Positions 34,502 to 42,609 of a stretch of DNA of 64,000 nt are shown piece by piece. The notes under the pieces were generated by a model that ran no database searches, was not told where the DNA came from, and was given only the letters and a program-made list of their open reading frames with translations. The DNA is taken from NCBI GenBank assembly GCA_965197415.1, contig OZ240207.1, positions 3,064,950 through 3,128,949 on the forward strand, read 5' to 3'. The position numbers were made by a program, and so were the translations under genes. Position 1 is the stretch's first letter; every line of letters starts with the position of its first letter. The stretch comes from DAOUJI01 sp965197415. Lineage in GTDB: Bacteria > Chloroflexota > Dehalococcoidia > Lucifugimonadales > JAGWBF01.

Positions 34502-35572
34502 ATGGTCTCTGGACTGGGAGACTTGGTTCAAGCCGAATGGGACGATGCCGTCCAGGCCATTGAAAAGTGCTATGAGCTGGGCTGGACCGATGGTCTGCCC
34601 GTCGTGCCTCCCACAGTGGAGAGGGTGGAACAGTTCCTGGCAAGGGTGGAACGGCCTGCTGACGAAGTCCTGGGAACCATCTCGGAGCGCAGGCGTGAAG
34701 TGACGGTGGGCAAGGCCGCCGCCAATGCCGTGATGGCGGGATGCCTGCCCGACTACTTTCCCGTAGTGCTGGCGGCCTCGGAAGCCATGCTGGACCCGAC
34801 CTTCAACCTCATCGGACCCTCATCCAGCCTGGGAGGCGCGGGAATCCTGGTGGTCATCAACGGGCCCGTGCTTAGAGACCTGGACATCAACCGGCGTAAT
34901 AACCTGTTCGGACCGGGCAACCGCGCCAACTCCACTATAGGCAGATCCGTTAGGTTGATACTAATGAACGCCTGCGCGTCCATTCCGGGCTTATTCGACC
35001 GGAGCATCCTGGGGAATCCAGGAAAGTTCAGTTTCTGCATTGGCGAGAACGAAGAAGAGACTCACTGGAACCCGCTCCACGTGGAACGCGGCTTCTCTGC
35101 CGAGCAAAGCGCCGTGACTGTCTTTGCCTGCGATTCGCCGAGGCAGGTCCGCATGGCTTCCAAGCCTGAGATTATCCTGACGGGCGTGGCCGACGTGGCT
35201 TCAATCCTGGGAAGCTCCATGGCCAACGCAGGCTCCGTTGGAGACACCTCAACGGTAGTCCGCCAAGGGCAGGTGGGAGTGGTGGTCGCCGGGACCAGCG
35301 ACATTTGGGAGGGCTGGACCAAGGAGGACGTGCGTCAGTACCTTTTCCCCAGGATAAGGCGTTCGGCTGCGGACTTGAAGAGAGCGCTGGTGATGGAGGG
35401 AGACGTAGAGCCGGGGGATGAGGACAGCTACATCTCCCTGGTTCCCGAACCCGACGACATCCTGATTATCTTTGCGGGAGGCCCTGAAGGCCCCACGTGC
35501 GGGGTGATGCCCAGCTGGGGACCCAAGGTTTCATCTACGGCGGTGACCAAGCCCATTAGGTGGCCGATATAG
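34502..35572 (+). CDS. Conserved protein of unknown function, partner of the UGSC gene
   Basis: 356-residue soluble protein I cannot place in a named enzyme family. Conserved-looking blocks are YELGWTDGLPVVPPTVERVEQFL near the N-terminus, GGAGILVVINGPVLRDLDIN, LFGPGNRANSTIGRSVRLILMNA, GENEEETHWNPLH, and GGPEGPTCGVMPSWG at the C-terminus. Cysteines are scattered (Cys23, NACASIP, FSFCIGEN, VFACDS, GPTCG). ATG 34502 has GGAGG at ideal spacing; an upstream TTG would add five residues. The UGSC selenoprotein gene lies 105 bases downstream, with a palindromic repeat between them, so joint function is likely but unproven. Confidence 0.75.
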   Translation: MVSGLGDLVQAEWDDAVQAIEKCYELGWTDGLPVVPPTVERVEQFLARVERPADEVLGTISERRREVTVGKAAANAVMAGCLPDYFPVVLAASEAMLDPTFNLIGPSSSLGGAGILVVINGPVLRDLDINRRNNLFGPGNRANSTIGRSVRLILMNACASIPGLFDRSILGNPGKFSFCIGENEEETHWNPLHVERGFSAEQSAVTVFACDSPRQVRMASKPEIILTGVADVASILGSSMANAGSVGDTSTVVRQGQVGVVVAGTSDIWEGWTKEDVRQYLFPRIRRSAADLKRALVMEGDVEPGDEDSYISLVPEPDDILIIFAGGPEGPTCGVMPSWGPKVSSTAVTKPIRWPI

Positions 35573-35587
35573 AGATTTTTACAAGAT

Positions 35588-35622
35588 CCCCCTCTCCCTC
35601 TGGGAGAGGGTTGGGGTGAGGG
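35588..35622. repeat. Palindromic CCCTCTCCC repeat
   Basis: A perfect hairpin CCCTCTCCC (35590-35598), TCT, GGGAGAGGG (35602-35610) is followed by TTGGGGTGAGGG. It is the same family as the element at 1275-1394. It lies between the two genes of the UGSC module. Confidence 0.7.
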
Positions 35623-35677
35623 CGCCTCCGAGCCAATGGATGCGCTTACAGGAAAGACTGGACTGACGGAGGAGACC

Positions 35678-36250
35678 ATGACTGAGCAAGGACGCAATCT
35701 GCATACCCTGGTTGACCCAACAACCCAGCCCATCATACCGGCCTTCTCCGGAGCGCCCCGGCTGTTGGACCTCAAGGACAAGCGCATCGGCCTCATCGAC
35801 GACAGCAAGCCCAACGGCAAAGAGATTCTGGAAGAGATGGCCGAGCTGCTAAAGACCCGTTTCGGTGTGGCGGACGTGGTATACCACAGAAAGCCCTCGG
35901 CTTCCAAACCTGCGGATCCAGAGGTGATAGACCAGATGGGCAAGGAGTGCGACTACGTAATTGTCGCAATCGGCGATTGAGGGTCCTGCAGTGCGTGCAG
36001 TGTGCACGACGGCATCCACGTTGAGAAAGCAGGCATCCCATCGGCTACGATATGCACAGAGCCCTTCCGGCGAACGGCCACGGCAATGGCCGCCATGTGG
36101 GGCGCGCGGGAGTACCCGGTCATCTACACAGAACATCCCTTGGGTGGCCTGCCCAGGGACGCGGTGCGAAGCAGGGCGGAAGGCCTGCTGCAGGAAGTCG
36201 TCTCGGTCCTCACGGGCGTCGACGCCTCTCAACTCTCGGCAGCGCAGTGA
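35678..36250 (+). CDS. UGSC family selenoprotein (in-frame UGA = selenocysteine at residue 101)
   Basis: 190-residue protein when the TGA at 35978-35980 is read as selenocysteine. The first 100 residues end YVIVAIGD; the same frame continues after the TGA with GSCSACSVHDGIHVEKAG and runs conserved-looking to a real TGA stop at 36248-36250. The resulting motif U-G-S-C names the UGSC (seleno)protein family, in which some members have Cys instead of Sec. The function is thought to be redox-related but is not established. ATG 35678 is chosen because GGAGG precedes it; ATG 35636 would add 14 residues. A SECIS-like hairpin follows the UGA at the expected distance. Read as an ordinary stop, the gene would be cut to 100 residues and its second half orphaned. 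Confidence 0.9.
35994..36008 (+). promoter_or_regulatory. Putative bacterial SECIS hairpin of the UGSC gene
   Basis: A perfect 6-bp stem CGTGCA (35994-35999)/TGCACG (36003-36008) closes a GTG loop. The stem begins 13 nt, and the loop 19 nt, after the UGA at 35978-35980, with a G as first loop base. This fits the bacterial SECIS model, in which SelB binds an apical loop about 16-37 nt downstream of the UGA. An alternative hairpin CTGCA/TGCAG (35986-36000) overlaps it. Confidence 0.65.
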
Positions 36251-36311
36251 TCGCCGCCGGATAAAGCCGGCGAGAAGGGCTTCCGGGGCCGTGCGGGCCG
36301 GAATACGCCGC

Positions 36312-37607
36312 TCAAGGCGTTTCCCAAAGCCGGCGGATGGGCACTGCGTGCAAGCCGTCGCCGAAACTGACGCTGGTTCGCCCGTCGTAGAGCACGACCC
36401 CGGCGGCAAAGCGGTCGCCGCAAGCGTCCTTGAGCCTCCGTAGACCACGGAAGTCCGACTGAGTGACTGTGGCGCCCGCCTTGACCTCAACTCCGGCTAC
36501 CAGGGTTCCGGATTCCATCACGATGTCCACCTCGACCTTGTCCTTGTCGCGGTAATGGAAGAATTCCACCGGCCTTATGTGCCAGGCGGCCTGTCGACGC
36601 AATTCCTGGAATACGAACGTTTCCAGAAGCTGGCCCAGCAGCGTGCGGTCCGCCAGCAGTGTCGAGGCTGAGGCCCCCAAAAGCGCACAAGCCAGACCGG
36701 TGTCGCCGACGTGGAGCTTGTGAGTTTTGACGAGACGTTTCCCACGGTTGTTGTGCCACGACGGAAGCCGTTCCAACAGGTACACCCTCTCCAACAGAGC
36801 GATGTAATCGCCAATGGTTGGGCGGCTAAGCTGGAAAGGCGCCGCAAGGCTGCTCAGGTTGAGCAGTTGGGCGGTTTGAGTCGCGGTCATGCTGAGAAGC
36901 CTGGGCAGGGCGTCCAGTCCCCTGATACGGGAGAGGTCTCCAATGTCCCGTTGCACCTGGGCGTCAATGTAGTTTCTGTACCAGTTGGTGCGCCTGCGTC
37001 CGCTGGGGCGCGCAAGGGCTGGCGGGTACCCGCCTGACGCAATCCGTTCAGCCAGCTCTGCTCCCAACCGGTCGGTCTGCCGAATCGGGAAGTCATCTTC
37101 GAACAAAGCAGCGATGAAGCCGGCGTCGGCAGGGCGGCTTGCGTACAACTCACATTGGGACAGTGGGTGTAATCGGACCGTCTCCAGGCGCCCGGCAAGA
37201 GAGTCCTGCACAGTCGGGACAGCCAGCAAGTTGAAGGAGCCGGTGAGGACGAACCGGCCGGGTGTACGCCGCCGGTCGACTGCCAGCTTCAAGGCTGTGA
37301 AGATCCCCGGCGCTCTCTGCACCTCATCCAGCACGACGCGGTCAGGGAGTTCGTCTATGAACCCCATGGGGTCCATCTCTGCGCCCGCCCGCACCACGTC
37401 GTCGTCGAGGCTGAGATAGCCATAACCGGGGTTTGCGGCGTTGCTGTCCCATGAGTGGCCCGGAAGGAACTCGGGCGCGCACACCATCTGCGCAAACGTG
37501 GTCTTCCCACACTGTCGCGGACCCTGAATTAATACGACTGGAGAGTCCTCCAGCGCCTCTGCGAACCGGGATTCTATAAAACGAGGATGAAGTTTGTTGT
37601 CGTCCAT
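36312..37607 (-). CDS. AAA_14/DUF4143 ATPase
   Basis: 431-residue P-loop ATPase of the widespread AAA_14 + DUF4143 family. Walker A QGPRQCGKTTF lies near residues 28-38, Walker B-like DRVVLDEVQRAPGIF near 110, and FVLTGSFNLLAVPTVQDSLAGR is the sensor region. The DUF4143 C-terminal half contains NWYRNYIDAQVQRDIGDLSRI and ending WHIRPVEFFHYRDKDKVEVDIVME, a nuclease-like PD-(D/E)xK-type segment. Such genes are mobile-like accessory genes of unknown role. The start codon directly abuts an array of six 22-23-bp repeats (37608-37743), which must include its promoter. Confidence 0.9.
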   Translation of the reverse strand: MDDNKLHPRFIESRFAEALEDSPVVLIQGPRQCGKTTFAQMVCAPEFLPGHSWDSNAANPGYGYLSLDDDVVRAGAEMDPMGFIDELPDRVVLDEVQRAPGIFTALKLAVDRRRTPGRFVLTGSFNLLAVPTVQDSLAGRLETVRLHPLSQCELYASRPADAGFIAALFEDDFPIRQTDRLGAELAERIASGGYPPALARPSGRRRTNWYRNYIDAQVQRDIGDLSRIRGLDALPRLLSMTATQTAQLLNLSSLAAPFQLSRPTIGDYIALLERVYLLERLPSWHNNRGKRLVKTHKLHVGDTGLACALLGASASTLLADRTLLGQLLETFVFQELRRQAAWHIRPVEFFHYRDKDKVEVDIVMESGTLVAGVEVKAGATVTQSDFRGLRRLKDACGDRFAAGVVLYDGRTSVSFGDGLHAVPIRRLWETP

Positions 37608-37743
37608 CGTCCAATTGTAAACTAAGTGACGTCCAATTACAAGGTTATAGTGCGTCCAATTGAAAGATTAATATACGTCTAATTGCAATGTTATGGTATG
37701 TCTCATTGAAAGGTTAACGCCGTTTGATTGAAACTTTATAGCA
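37608..37743. repeat. Six tandem 22-23-bp degenerate repeats before the AAA_14/DUF4143 gene
   Basis: Units start at about 37608, 37630, 37653, 37676, 37699 and 37721. Each shows GTCcAATTG (or close variants) followed by an A/T-rich half such as AAGGTTATA. The spacing of 22, 23, 23, 23 and 22 bases is about two helical turns. The array is AT-rich against a GC-rich genome and ends exactly at the start codon of the minus-strand ATPase. It looks like an iteron-type regulatory or binding array. Confidence 0.75.
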
Positions 37744-37855
37744 TTGCATAGCAGTGAAAACCCCGCTTTTGGCTACTAATTACTCCGTTGGGCCAGACCG
37801 GGGTCGTATTGGAGCTGGGCGAATGGAAGCGGTACGGACGGTGTGACCGGCCAGC

Positions 37856-39025
37856 TTAGCCGCGTGTTGTCTCGATTCTCATCAGCAACACGACTATGGA
37901 CAGCAGGCCCAGTCCCGTGAACAGATACCCAGCGGCCTCGAATCCGCCGAAGCCCAGGGCAATGCCGCCGAAAGCGGACCCGGTGGCGAAACCCATCTGG
38001 ATCGCCGATCCGAACAACCCGGCGGCGGTAGCCCTCGAGCGGCCCGACACTTGCATTGCCAGCGTGGCCATGTAGGGAAGGCCTAGTATCATGCTGACTG
38101 TGAAGGCGATGGCCAACGATGTAGTGACCCATACGCCTGAGTCAACGATAAAGAGGGGCGCCGCCAACCCGGCGCCTATCGTCATAGTGACGATCAGCAT
38201 CATGTTCTGCTTTCCCTGGGCTGTCAGAAACCCGCCGATGAGAAGCGCTATGGTCATGGCGGTGTACAACGCCGTGAGAGGGGCGGAGGTGTCCTGTTCC
38301 TCCAGTCCGTACTCCTTTATCAGGTAGGCCGCCAGGTATCCAACGGCCCCGAAGGTGGCCGTCTTGTGGACCCAGTTGACGGCAATGAGGTGCCAGAACG
38401 CCACGTTCTTGCTCAGTTCGCCAACTCGCCCTTTGAAGTCCAGCTTGGCGTCCGGACTGCGCCGGTCTCTGGGCAGCTGGAAGAATAGGACGGCCCAGGT
38501 CAGCAAGCCGAAAGCTCCAACCGCGTAGAAAGTCCAGCGCCATCCGCCCACGCCAGCGATGATAGGCACCAGAAGCGCAGTCACTATCTGGCCGACGCTT
38601 CCGGCGGCCTGGGACACGCCCAGAGCGCTGGCTCTTCTCTGAGGAGGAAACAGGTCGGCGGCCGCGGCGAACACACTGGCCGGAATGATGGCGGCGCCTA
38701 TGCCGGTGATGAGCCTGAAGCCCACCAGAGACCAGAAGTGCCAGGCCAGCCCGGAGCCCACCGTCCCTACCATCGCGATGCCCATGCCCAGCAGGATTAC
38801 GAACCGGCGGCCATAGGCGTCGGCGAACGGCCCCCCTATGGGCGCTGCGATGGACCAGGTCACGAAGGTGGCCGTAGCCACCTGCCCCGCCACTGCGATG
38901 GAAGTGTCGAACTCCTCGCTGATGGCCACTAACAAGGGGACGAGCATCACCTGGACTGCTGCCACAAAGGGAAGGCAGCTCGATATTATGGCCAGGTTCA
39001 GCCACGGGGAGCGGGGCCTGTTCAA
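37856..39025 (-). CDS. MFS transporter
   Basis: 389-residue major facilitator protein with twelve hydrophobic segments. The loop 2-3 signature is GGPFADAYGRRFVILLGM. The region around FPPQRRASALGVSQAAGSVGQIV resembles the drug:H+ antiporter type (arabinose-efflux/Bcr-like). The central loop is QLPRDRRSPDAKLDFKGRV. The start is TTG at 39025. The substrate is unknown and the neighbours are unrelated, so efflux is only a guess. About 110 bases between its end and the upstream repeat array hold no gene. Confidence 0.9.
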   Translation of the reverse strand: MNRPRSPWLNLAIISSCLPFVAAVQVMLVPLLVAISEEFDTSIAVAGQVATATFVTWSIAAPIGGPFADAYGRRFVILLGMGIAMVGTVGSGLAWHFWSLVGFRLITGIGAAIIPASVFAAAADLFPPQRRASALGVSQAAGSVGQIVTALLVPIIAGVGGWRWTFYAVGAFGLLTWAVLFFQLPRDRRSPDAKLDFKGRVGELSKNVAFWHLIAVNWVHKTATFGAVGYLAAYLIKEYGLEEQDTSAPLTALYTAMTIALLIGGFLTAQGKQNMMLIVTMTIGAGLAAPLFIVDSGVWVTTSLAIAFTVSMILGLPYMATLAMQVSGRSRATAAGLFGSAIQMGFATGSAFGGIALGFGGFEAAGYLFTGLGLLSIVVLLMRIETTRG

Positions 39026-39061
39026 CTAGGGCGCCCGGGGGCCGTCGGGGTGTCGGACATC

Positions 39062-39583
39062 CTACAGAGGGTTTCCCGGCAACCCCTGGAGGCCCTTCAG
39101 GCTCCAAACTTCGCCCAGATGCTGGCAGCCGTGGGTGAGGATGCTCCGCCCTAGGATTTCCCGCATCTGGAGCTCGCCAAACGGCCTCATTCGGATGATT
39201 CGTTCCATGTCTTCAGGTGTTGCGCTGTCCATGAAAGAATCGACCTCCGCCCAGACTTCCCGGGCGTAGGAAATAAAGGCTGGAAAGTCGTCTATCCTGA
39301 GATTCGCGGCGGTCTCAGTCTCCATCCCCGTCCCCTGGTCTTTCGAATCCATACCGAACTTCTCGTCCCATTTGCCTGCCATCCATACGGTCGGCTTCCT
39401 CTGAAAGAGGAACAGGATAATGTTGTCGACTGTCCGGGTATAATGCCATAGGTTGAAGGCAATATGGTTGCCGCTGTGATAAGGTCGCCAGTGGGCTTGC
39501 TCAGAAGTGAGTCCCTCCACCGCTTCCCCCCAGGACTTATGGGACTCGGACAGGAACTGCTTGATGAAGGCTATTTCGGACAT
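39062..39583 (-). CDS. DinB superfamily protein
   Basis: 173-residue four-helix-bundle protein of the DinB/YfiT-like superfamily, often metal-dependent thiol transferases. Histidines of the putative metal site are visible in HSGNHIAFNLWHYTRTVDN and in SILTHGCQHLGEVW near the C-terminus. RPYHSGNHIAFNLWH is the typical mid-helix signature. It ends about 36 bases before the MFS start codon on the same strand and may be cotranscribed with it. Confidence 0.87.
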   Translation of the reverse strand: MSEIAFIKQFLSESHKSWGEAVEGLTSEQAHWRPYHSGNHIAFNLWHYTRTVDNIILFLFQRKPTVWMAGKWDEKFGMDSKDQGTGMETETAANLRIDDFPAFISYAREVWAEVDSFMDSATPEDMERIIRMRPFGELQMREILGRSILTHGCQHLGEVWSLKGLQGLPGNPL

Positions 39584-39712
39584 AGACTCACCCCTTGACT
39601 CATATTCTTGGATTCAGCTTAATCCTCCTGCCAAGTCTATCTGCGATTTCGGCTTCGTGGCAACACTGGGACTGGGTAAAAGCAACGGCGCTGCAATATA
39701 ATCTAAAAGGTC

Positions 39713-40282
39713 ATGTCACTCACAACGCGGTTATTAACGGCGCTTCTGCTTCTAATGGCTCTGGCCGCGGCGGCCTGTGAAGCGGAGAGTCGCGATGCAA
39801 CTCCGTCGGAGGAAATCTCCCAAGACGGCGAGATTTCCTTCCGGTTCCTTCTGGGCGGTTGGGTGAATCCCATTGATCAGGAGGCCGACCCCTTTGTCGA
39901 GCGTCTCGAAGTCAGGCTGATCCAGTCGGAAGAGCAAATGCGGGACTTCCTGAAGGGAGTGGACCTTCTGAGGTTACGTGGGAACACCGACGTCCTTGGC
40001 GACGCCGATTTCACTCAAACTCTGATTGTTGCCGCCTACTATCTCTGGCGTCCCTTGAAAGGCGATCCTTTGTCTGTTGAGAAGGTGTTTGTAGACGAGG
40101 GCGTGGTGCATGTGGACATGCTGCTGGAAGAGGACCCACAAGGCCGTGAGCGGCCTTATCTGCTGGCGCCCATGTACATGTTCTCGTTGGACAAGGAAGT
40201 CCTGAGGGAAGAGGGCGGCCGGATCATCAAGGTCATACTGAACGGGGTCGCGGCCGGGGAGCTTTCCGCGTCTTTGGATTAG
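39713..40282 (+). CDS. Predicted lipoprotein of unknown function
   Basis: 189-residue exported protein. The N-terminus MSLTTRLLTALLLLMALAAAAC is a signal peptide with a lipobox (AAAC), predicting lipid attachment at Cys22. The mature part is acidic with no domain I recognise (RLEVRLIQSEEQMRDFLKGVDL, TLIVAAYYLWRPLKGDPLSVEKVFVDEG). A TATAAT box at 39697-39702 lies only ten bases before the ATG, so the mRNA is probably leaderless or nearly so. Confidence 0.75.
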   Translation: MSLTTRLLTALLLLMALAAAACEAESRDATPSEEISQDGEISFRFLLGGWVNPIDQEADPFVERLEVRLIQSEEQMRDFLKGVDLLRLRGNTDVLGDADFTQTLIVAAYYLWRPLKGDPLSVEKVFVDEGVVHVDMLLEEDPQGRERPYLLAPMYMFSLDKEVLREEGGRIIKVILNGVAAGELSASLD

Positions 40283-40392
40283 CCTCAGTTTTCTTGAAAA
40301 GGCTTGGCGCCTATGCTACGCTTTTTCCGAAGCCCCGTTCGTGGCGGGGCCATTTTTCTGACCTCTGCATAGCGGGTCTCGGAGCAGTGGGT

Positions 40393-40758
40393 ATGGGCGG
40401 CTCTCCCGATTCTCATCCAGTTGACGGCGGGGACGCGGGCGGCGTCTCGTTGGAGGCGCCTGCTCTTGACATAACCATTGTGGGAGACCCGCACGGAAAA
40501 GACACGGCGGCCCTGACCGACGCTGCGGAGTCGTTGGAATACGGCAGTGTCCACATCACGGTCGTTGACTCAGCTGACGAGGCGACGTTATCGGAACTTG
40601 GTTACATGGCAGGGGAGTCAGCCAGGGCCTATGTCTGCATCGGGGCCATGTGCCTTCCCCCTGTGGACGCTCCCGGCGGCCTCAAAGAGGCCTTGGAGGA
40701 GTTCATGAGGCCCTCGGCGTTGCAGGTTGACAGCATATTCAAACGGCTTGAGGACTGA
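40393..40758 (+). CDS. Small protein resembling the C-terminal segment of YyaL/DUF255 proteins
   Basis: 121-residue protein with ALDITIVGDPHGKDTAALTDAA and AYVCIGAMCLPPVDAPGGLKEALEEF. These two blocks resemble the closing segment of the long thioredoxin-domain YyaL (DUF255) proteins, here without the rest of that protein. ATG 40393 is chosen (GGAG upstream); an in-frame TTG at 40294 would add 33 unconserved-looking residues. It may be a stand-alone module or a remnant. aspS starts 13 bases after its stop. Confidence 0.6.
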   Translation: MGGSPDSHPVDGGDAGGVSLEAPALDITIVGDPHGKDTAALTDAAESLEYGSVHITVVDSADEATLSELGYMAGESARAYVCIGAMCLPPVDAPGGLKEALEEFMRPSALQVDSIFKRLED

Positions 40759-40771
40759 CGGGAGACAAGGG

Positions 40772-42592
40772 TTGTACAAAGACACCGGTTGCGGAACTCT
40801 CCGAGACGCCAATGCGGGCGCTCAGGTTTCTCTTGCCGGTTGGGTCCACAGACGCAGGGACCACGGCGGAGTAATTTTCATAGACTTGAGAGATAGGTCA
40901 GGCTTGGTGCAGGTGGTCTTCAATACTGAATTGAATCCAGAACCGTATAAAGCGGCTGACCAGGCAAGGCCGGAGTGGGTCCTATCCGTCACAGGGACCG
41001 TTGCTCCAAGGCCACCGGAGGCGTTGAACCCCAATCTTCCCACCGGCGCTGTTGAAGTCATGGCGGAAGAGGTGGAGGTCCTGAACAGCTCCCTTACGCC
41101 TCCTTTCCTCATCAACGAAGACTCTGACGTGGACGAGAGTCTTAGGTTGCGGTACAGGTATCTGGACCTCCGCCGGGAGACGATGCAAAAGACCCTCGTC
41201 CTCAGACACAAAATCGTGAAATATATCAGAGATTTCTTGGACGAACGGGAGTTCCTGGAGATTGAGACGCCTATTCTCATCAAGAGCACGCCGGAAGGGG
41301 CACGGGACTTTCTCGTTCCAAGCCGTCTGCAGCCTGGCAGTTTCTACGCCTTGCCCCAATCGCCGCAGCAGTTGAAACAGCTGCTCATGGTTGCCGGATT
41401 CGAGCGCTACTTCCAGATTGCCCGCTGCTTCAGGGATGAGGACCTGAGAGCGGACCGCCAACCGGAATTCACACAGCTCGACTTGGAGATGAGCTTTGTG
41501 GACGAGGAGGACGTGCTCACCCTGGTGGAGGAACTCTATACCTCTATGATCGAAGCCTTGGCGCCGGACAAGCGGCTGGTAAAGCCTTTTCCCAGGCTCA
41601 CCTACGAGGAGGCCGTGTCCAAATATGCGTCGGACAAGCCGGACCTCCGGTTTGGCCTGGAAATGTCCGATGTTACTGACATCGCACTGAAGACGGACTT
41701 CCGGGTCTTCCACAGGGTGGCCGAGGACGGCGGAGCAGTCAAGGGCTTTGTCGCTCCAGGTCTGGCGCACTACAGCAACTCCATGCTCAAGGAGTTGGAG
41801 AACTTGGTTCGAGACAGAGGGGCCAAGGGGTTGAGTCACGTTCGGGTCAGCGGGCGTTCGCCGGATGACCTCACCGAAGAAGACTTGCAATTCAGCCAGG
41901 GTTTGCGGATGGGTCCCGACCTGGTTAGGGCGTTGGTCGAGCGCATGGGTGGAGGACCTGGAGACCTCTTTCTTCTTCTCGCTGGCCCGACCAGAGAGAT
42001 AGACCCTCCGTTGAGCGCCCTTCGGTCCGAAATCGCAGACCGGCTGGAGTTGGCGGACCCGGATACCCTTTCCTTTGCGTTCGTTGTGGACTTTCCCCTC
42101 TTCGAGTGGAACCCTCAAGCGGGCAGATGGGACTCCTCCCATCACCCATTCACGGCGCCCAAGGACCACGACTTGGAAGCTCTCAAAGCCACGGCGTTGT
42201 CTCCATCCGAGTCCCAGAACGGCGAGTTGGGAAGCCTCAAGTCCAAAGCTTATGACCTGGTATGCAACGGCAGCGAACTGGCCAGCGGAAGCATCCGTGT
42301 CCACCGTCGAGAGCTTCAGGAGCAGATATTCCGAGTCCTGGGTTATTCCGATGCGGAAGTGCAGGCCAGGTTCGGCCACCTGTTGGAAGCCTTCGAATAC
42401 GGCGCGCCTCCCCACGGAGGAATAGCGCCAGGTATAGACAGGCTGGTGGCCATCCTATCCGACGCCCAGTCCATACGGGATGTCATTGCTTTCCCCAAAA
42501 CTCAGAGCGGCGCCGATCTGCTGTTCGGGGCGCCCTCCGAGGTAGATCAGGGACAGCTGAGGGACCTGGGGCTGAAGCTCCTGGAGGAATAG
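40772..42592 (+). CDS. aspS: Aspartyl-tRNA synthetase
   Basis: 606-residue class II synthetase that charges tRNA-Asp (possibly also tRNA-Asn in bacteria lacking AsnRS). Domains: OB-fold anticodon-binding region (SLAGWVHRRRDHGGVIFIDLRDRSG), catalytic core with motif 2 FQIARCFRDEDLRADRQPEFTQLDLEMSF, a bacterial GAD insertion domain (about residues 295-430), and motif 3 GGIAPGIDRLVAIL. The TTG at 40772 has GGGAG upstream; an earlier TTG inside the previous gene is less likely. It is followed by thrB and lysC, giving a cluster for the aspartate family. Confidence 0.97.
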   Translation: MYKDTGCGTLRDANAGAQVSLAGWVHRRRDHGGVIFIDLRDRSGLVQVVFNTELNPEPYKAADQARPEWVLSVTGTVAPRPPEALNPNLPTGAVEVMAEEVEVLNSSLTPPFLINEDSDVDESLRLRYRYLDLRRETMQKTLVLRHKIVKYIRDFLDEREFLEIETPILIKSTPEGARDFLVPSRLQPGSFYALPQSPQQLKQLLMVAGFERYFQIARCFRDEDLRADRQPEFTQLDLEMSFVDEEDVLTLVEELYTSMIEALAPDKRLVKPFPRLTYEEAVSKYASDKPDLRFGLEMSDVTDIALKTDFRVFHRVAEDGGAVKGFVAPGLAHYSNSMLKELENLVRDRGAKGLSHVRVSGRSPDDLTEEDLQFSQGLRMGPDLVRALVERMGGGPGDLFLLLAGPTREIDPPLSALRSEIADRLELADPDTLSFAFVVDFPLFEWNPQAGRWDSSHHPFTAPKDHDLEALKATALSPSESQNGELGSLKSKAYDLVCNGSELASGSIRVHRRELQEQIFRVLGYSDAEVQARFGHLLEAFEYGAPPHGGIAPGIDRLVAILSDAQSIRDVIAFPKTQSGADLLFGAPSEVDQGQLRDLGLKLLEE

Positions 42593-42609
42593 GTCCAAGG
42601 CGGCAAAAG

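Noticed and set aside
35978..35980. UGA as a genuine stop or a global stop-codon reassignment
   Set aside because: The protein continues with the family motif GSC after the UGA, and many genes here, including this one, end in ordinary TGA stops, so reassignment is excluded; a sequencing error remains possible but is less likely given two such sites with matching hairpins.
40982..42415. 477-codon open frame opposite aspS
   Set aside because: It is fully antisense to aspartyl-tRNA synthetase, which shows all family motifs; the reverse frame has none.
42262..42609. N-terminal extension of homoserine kinase overlapping aspS
   Set aside because: The extension is Arg/Pro-rich, lies inside aspS, and the kinase family begins at 42610.
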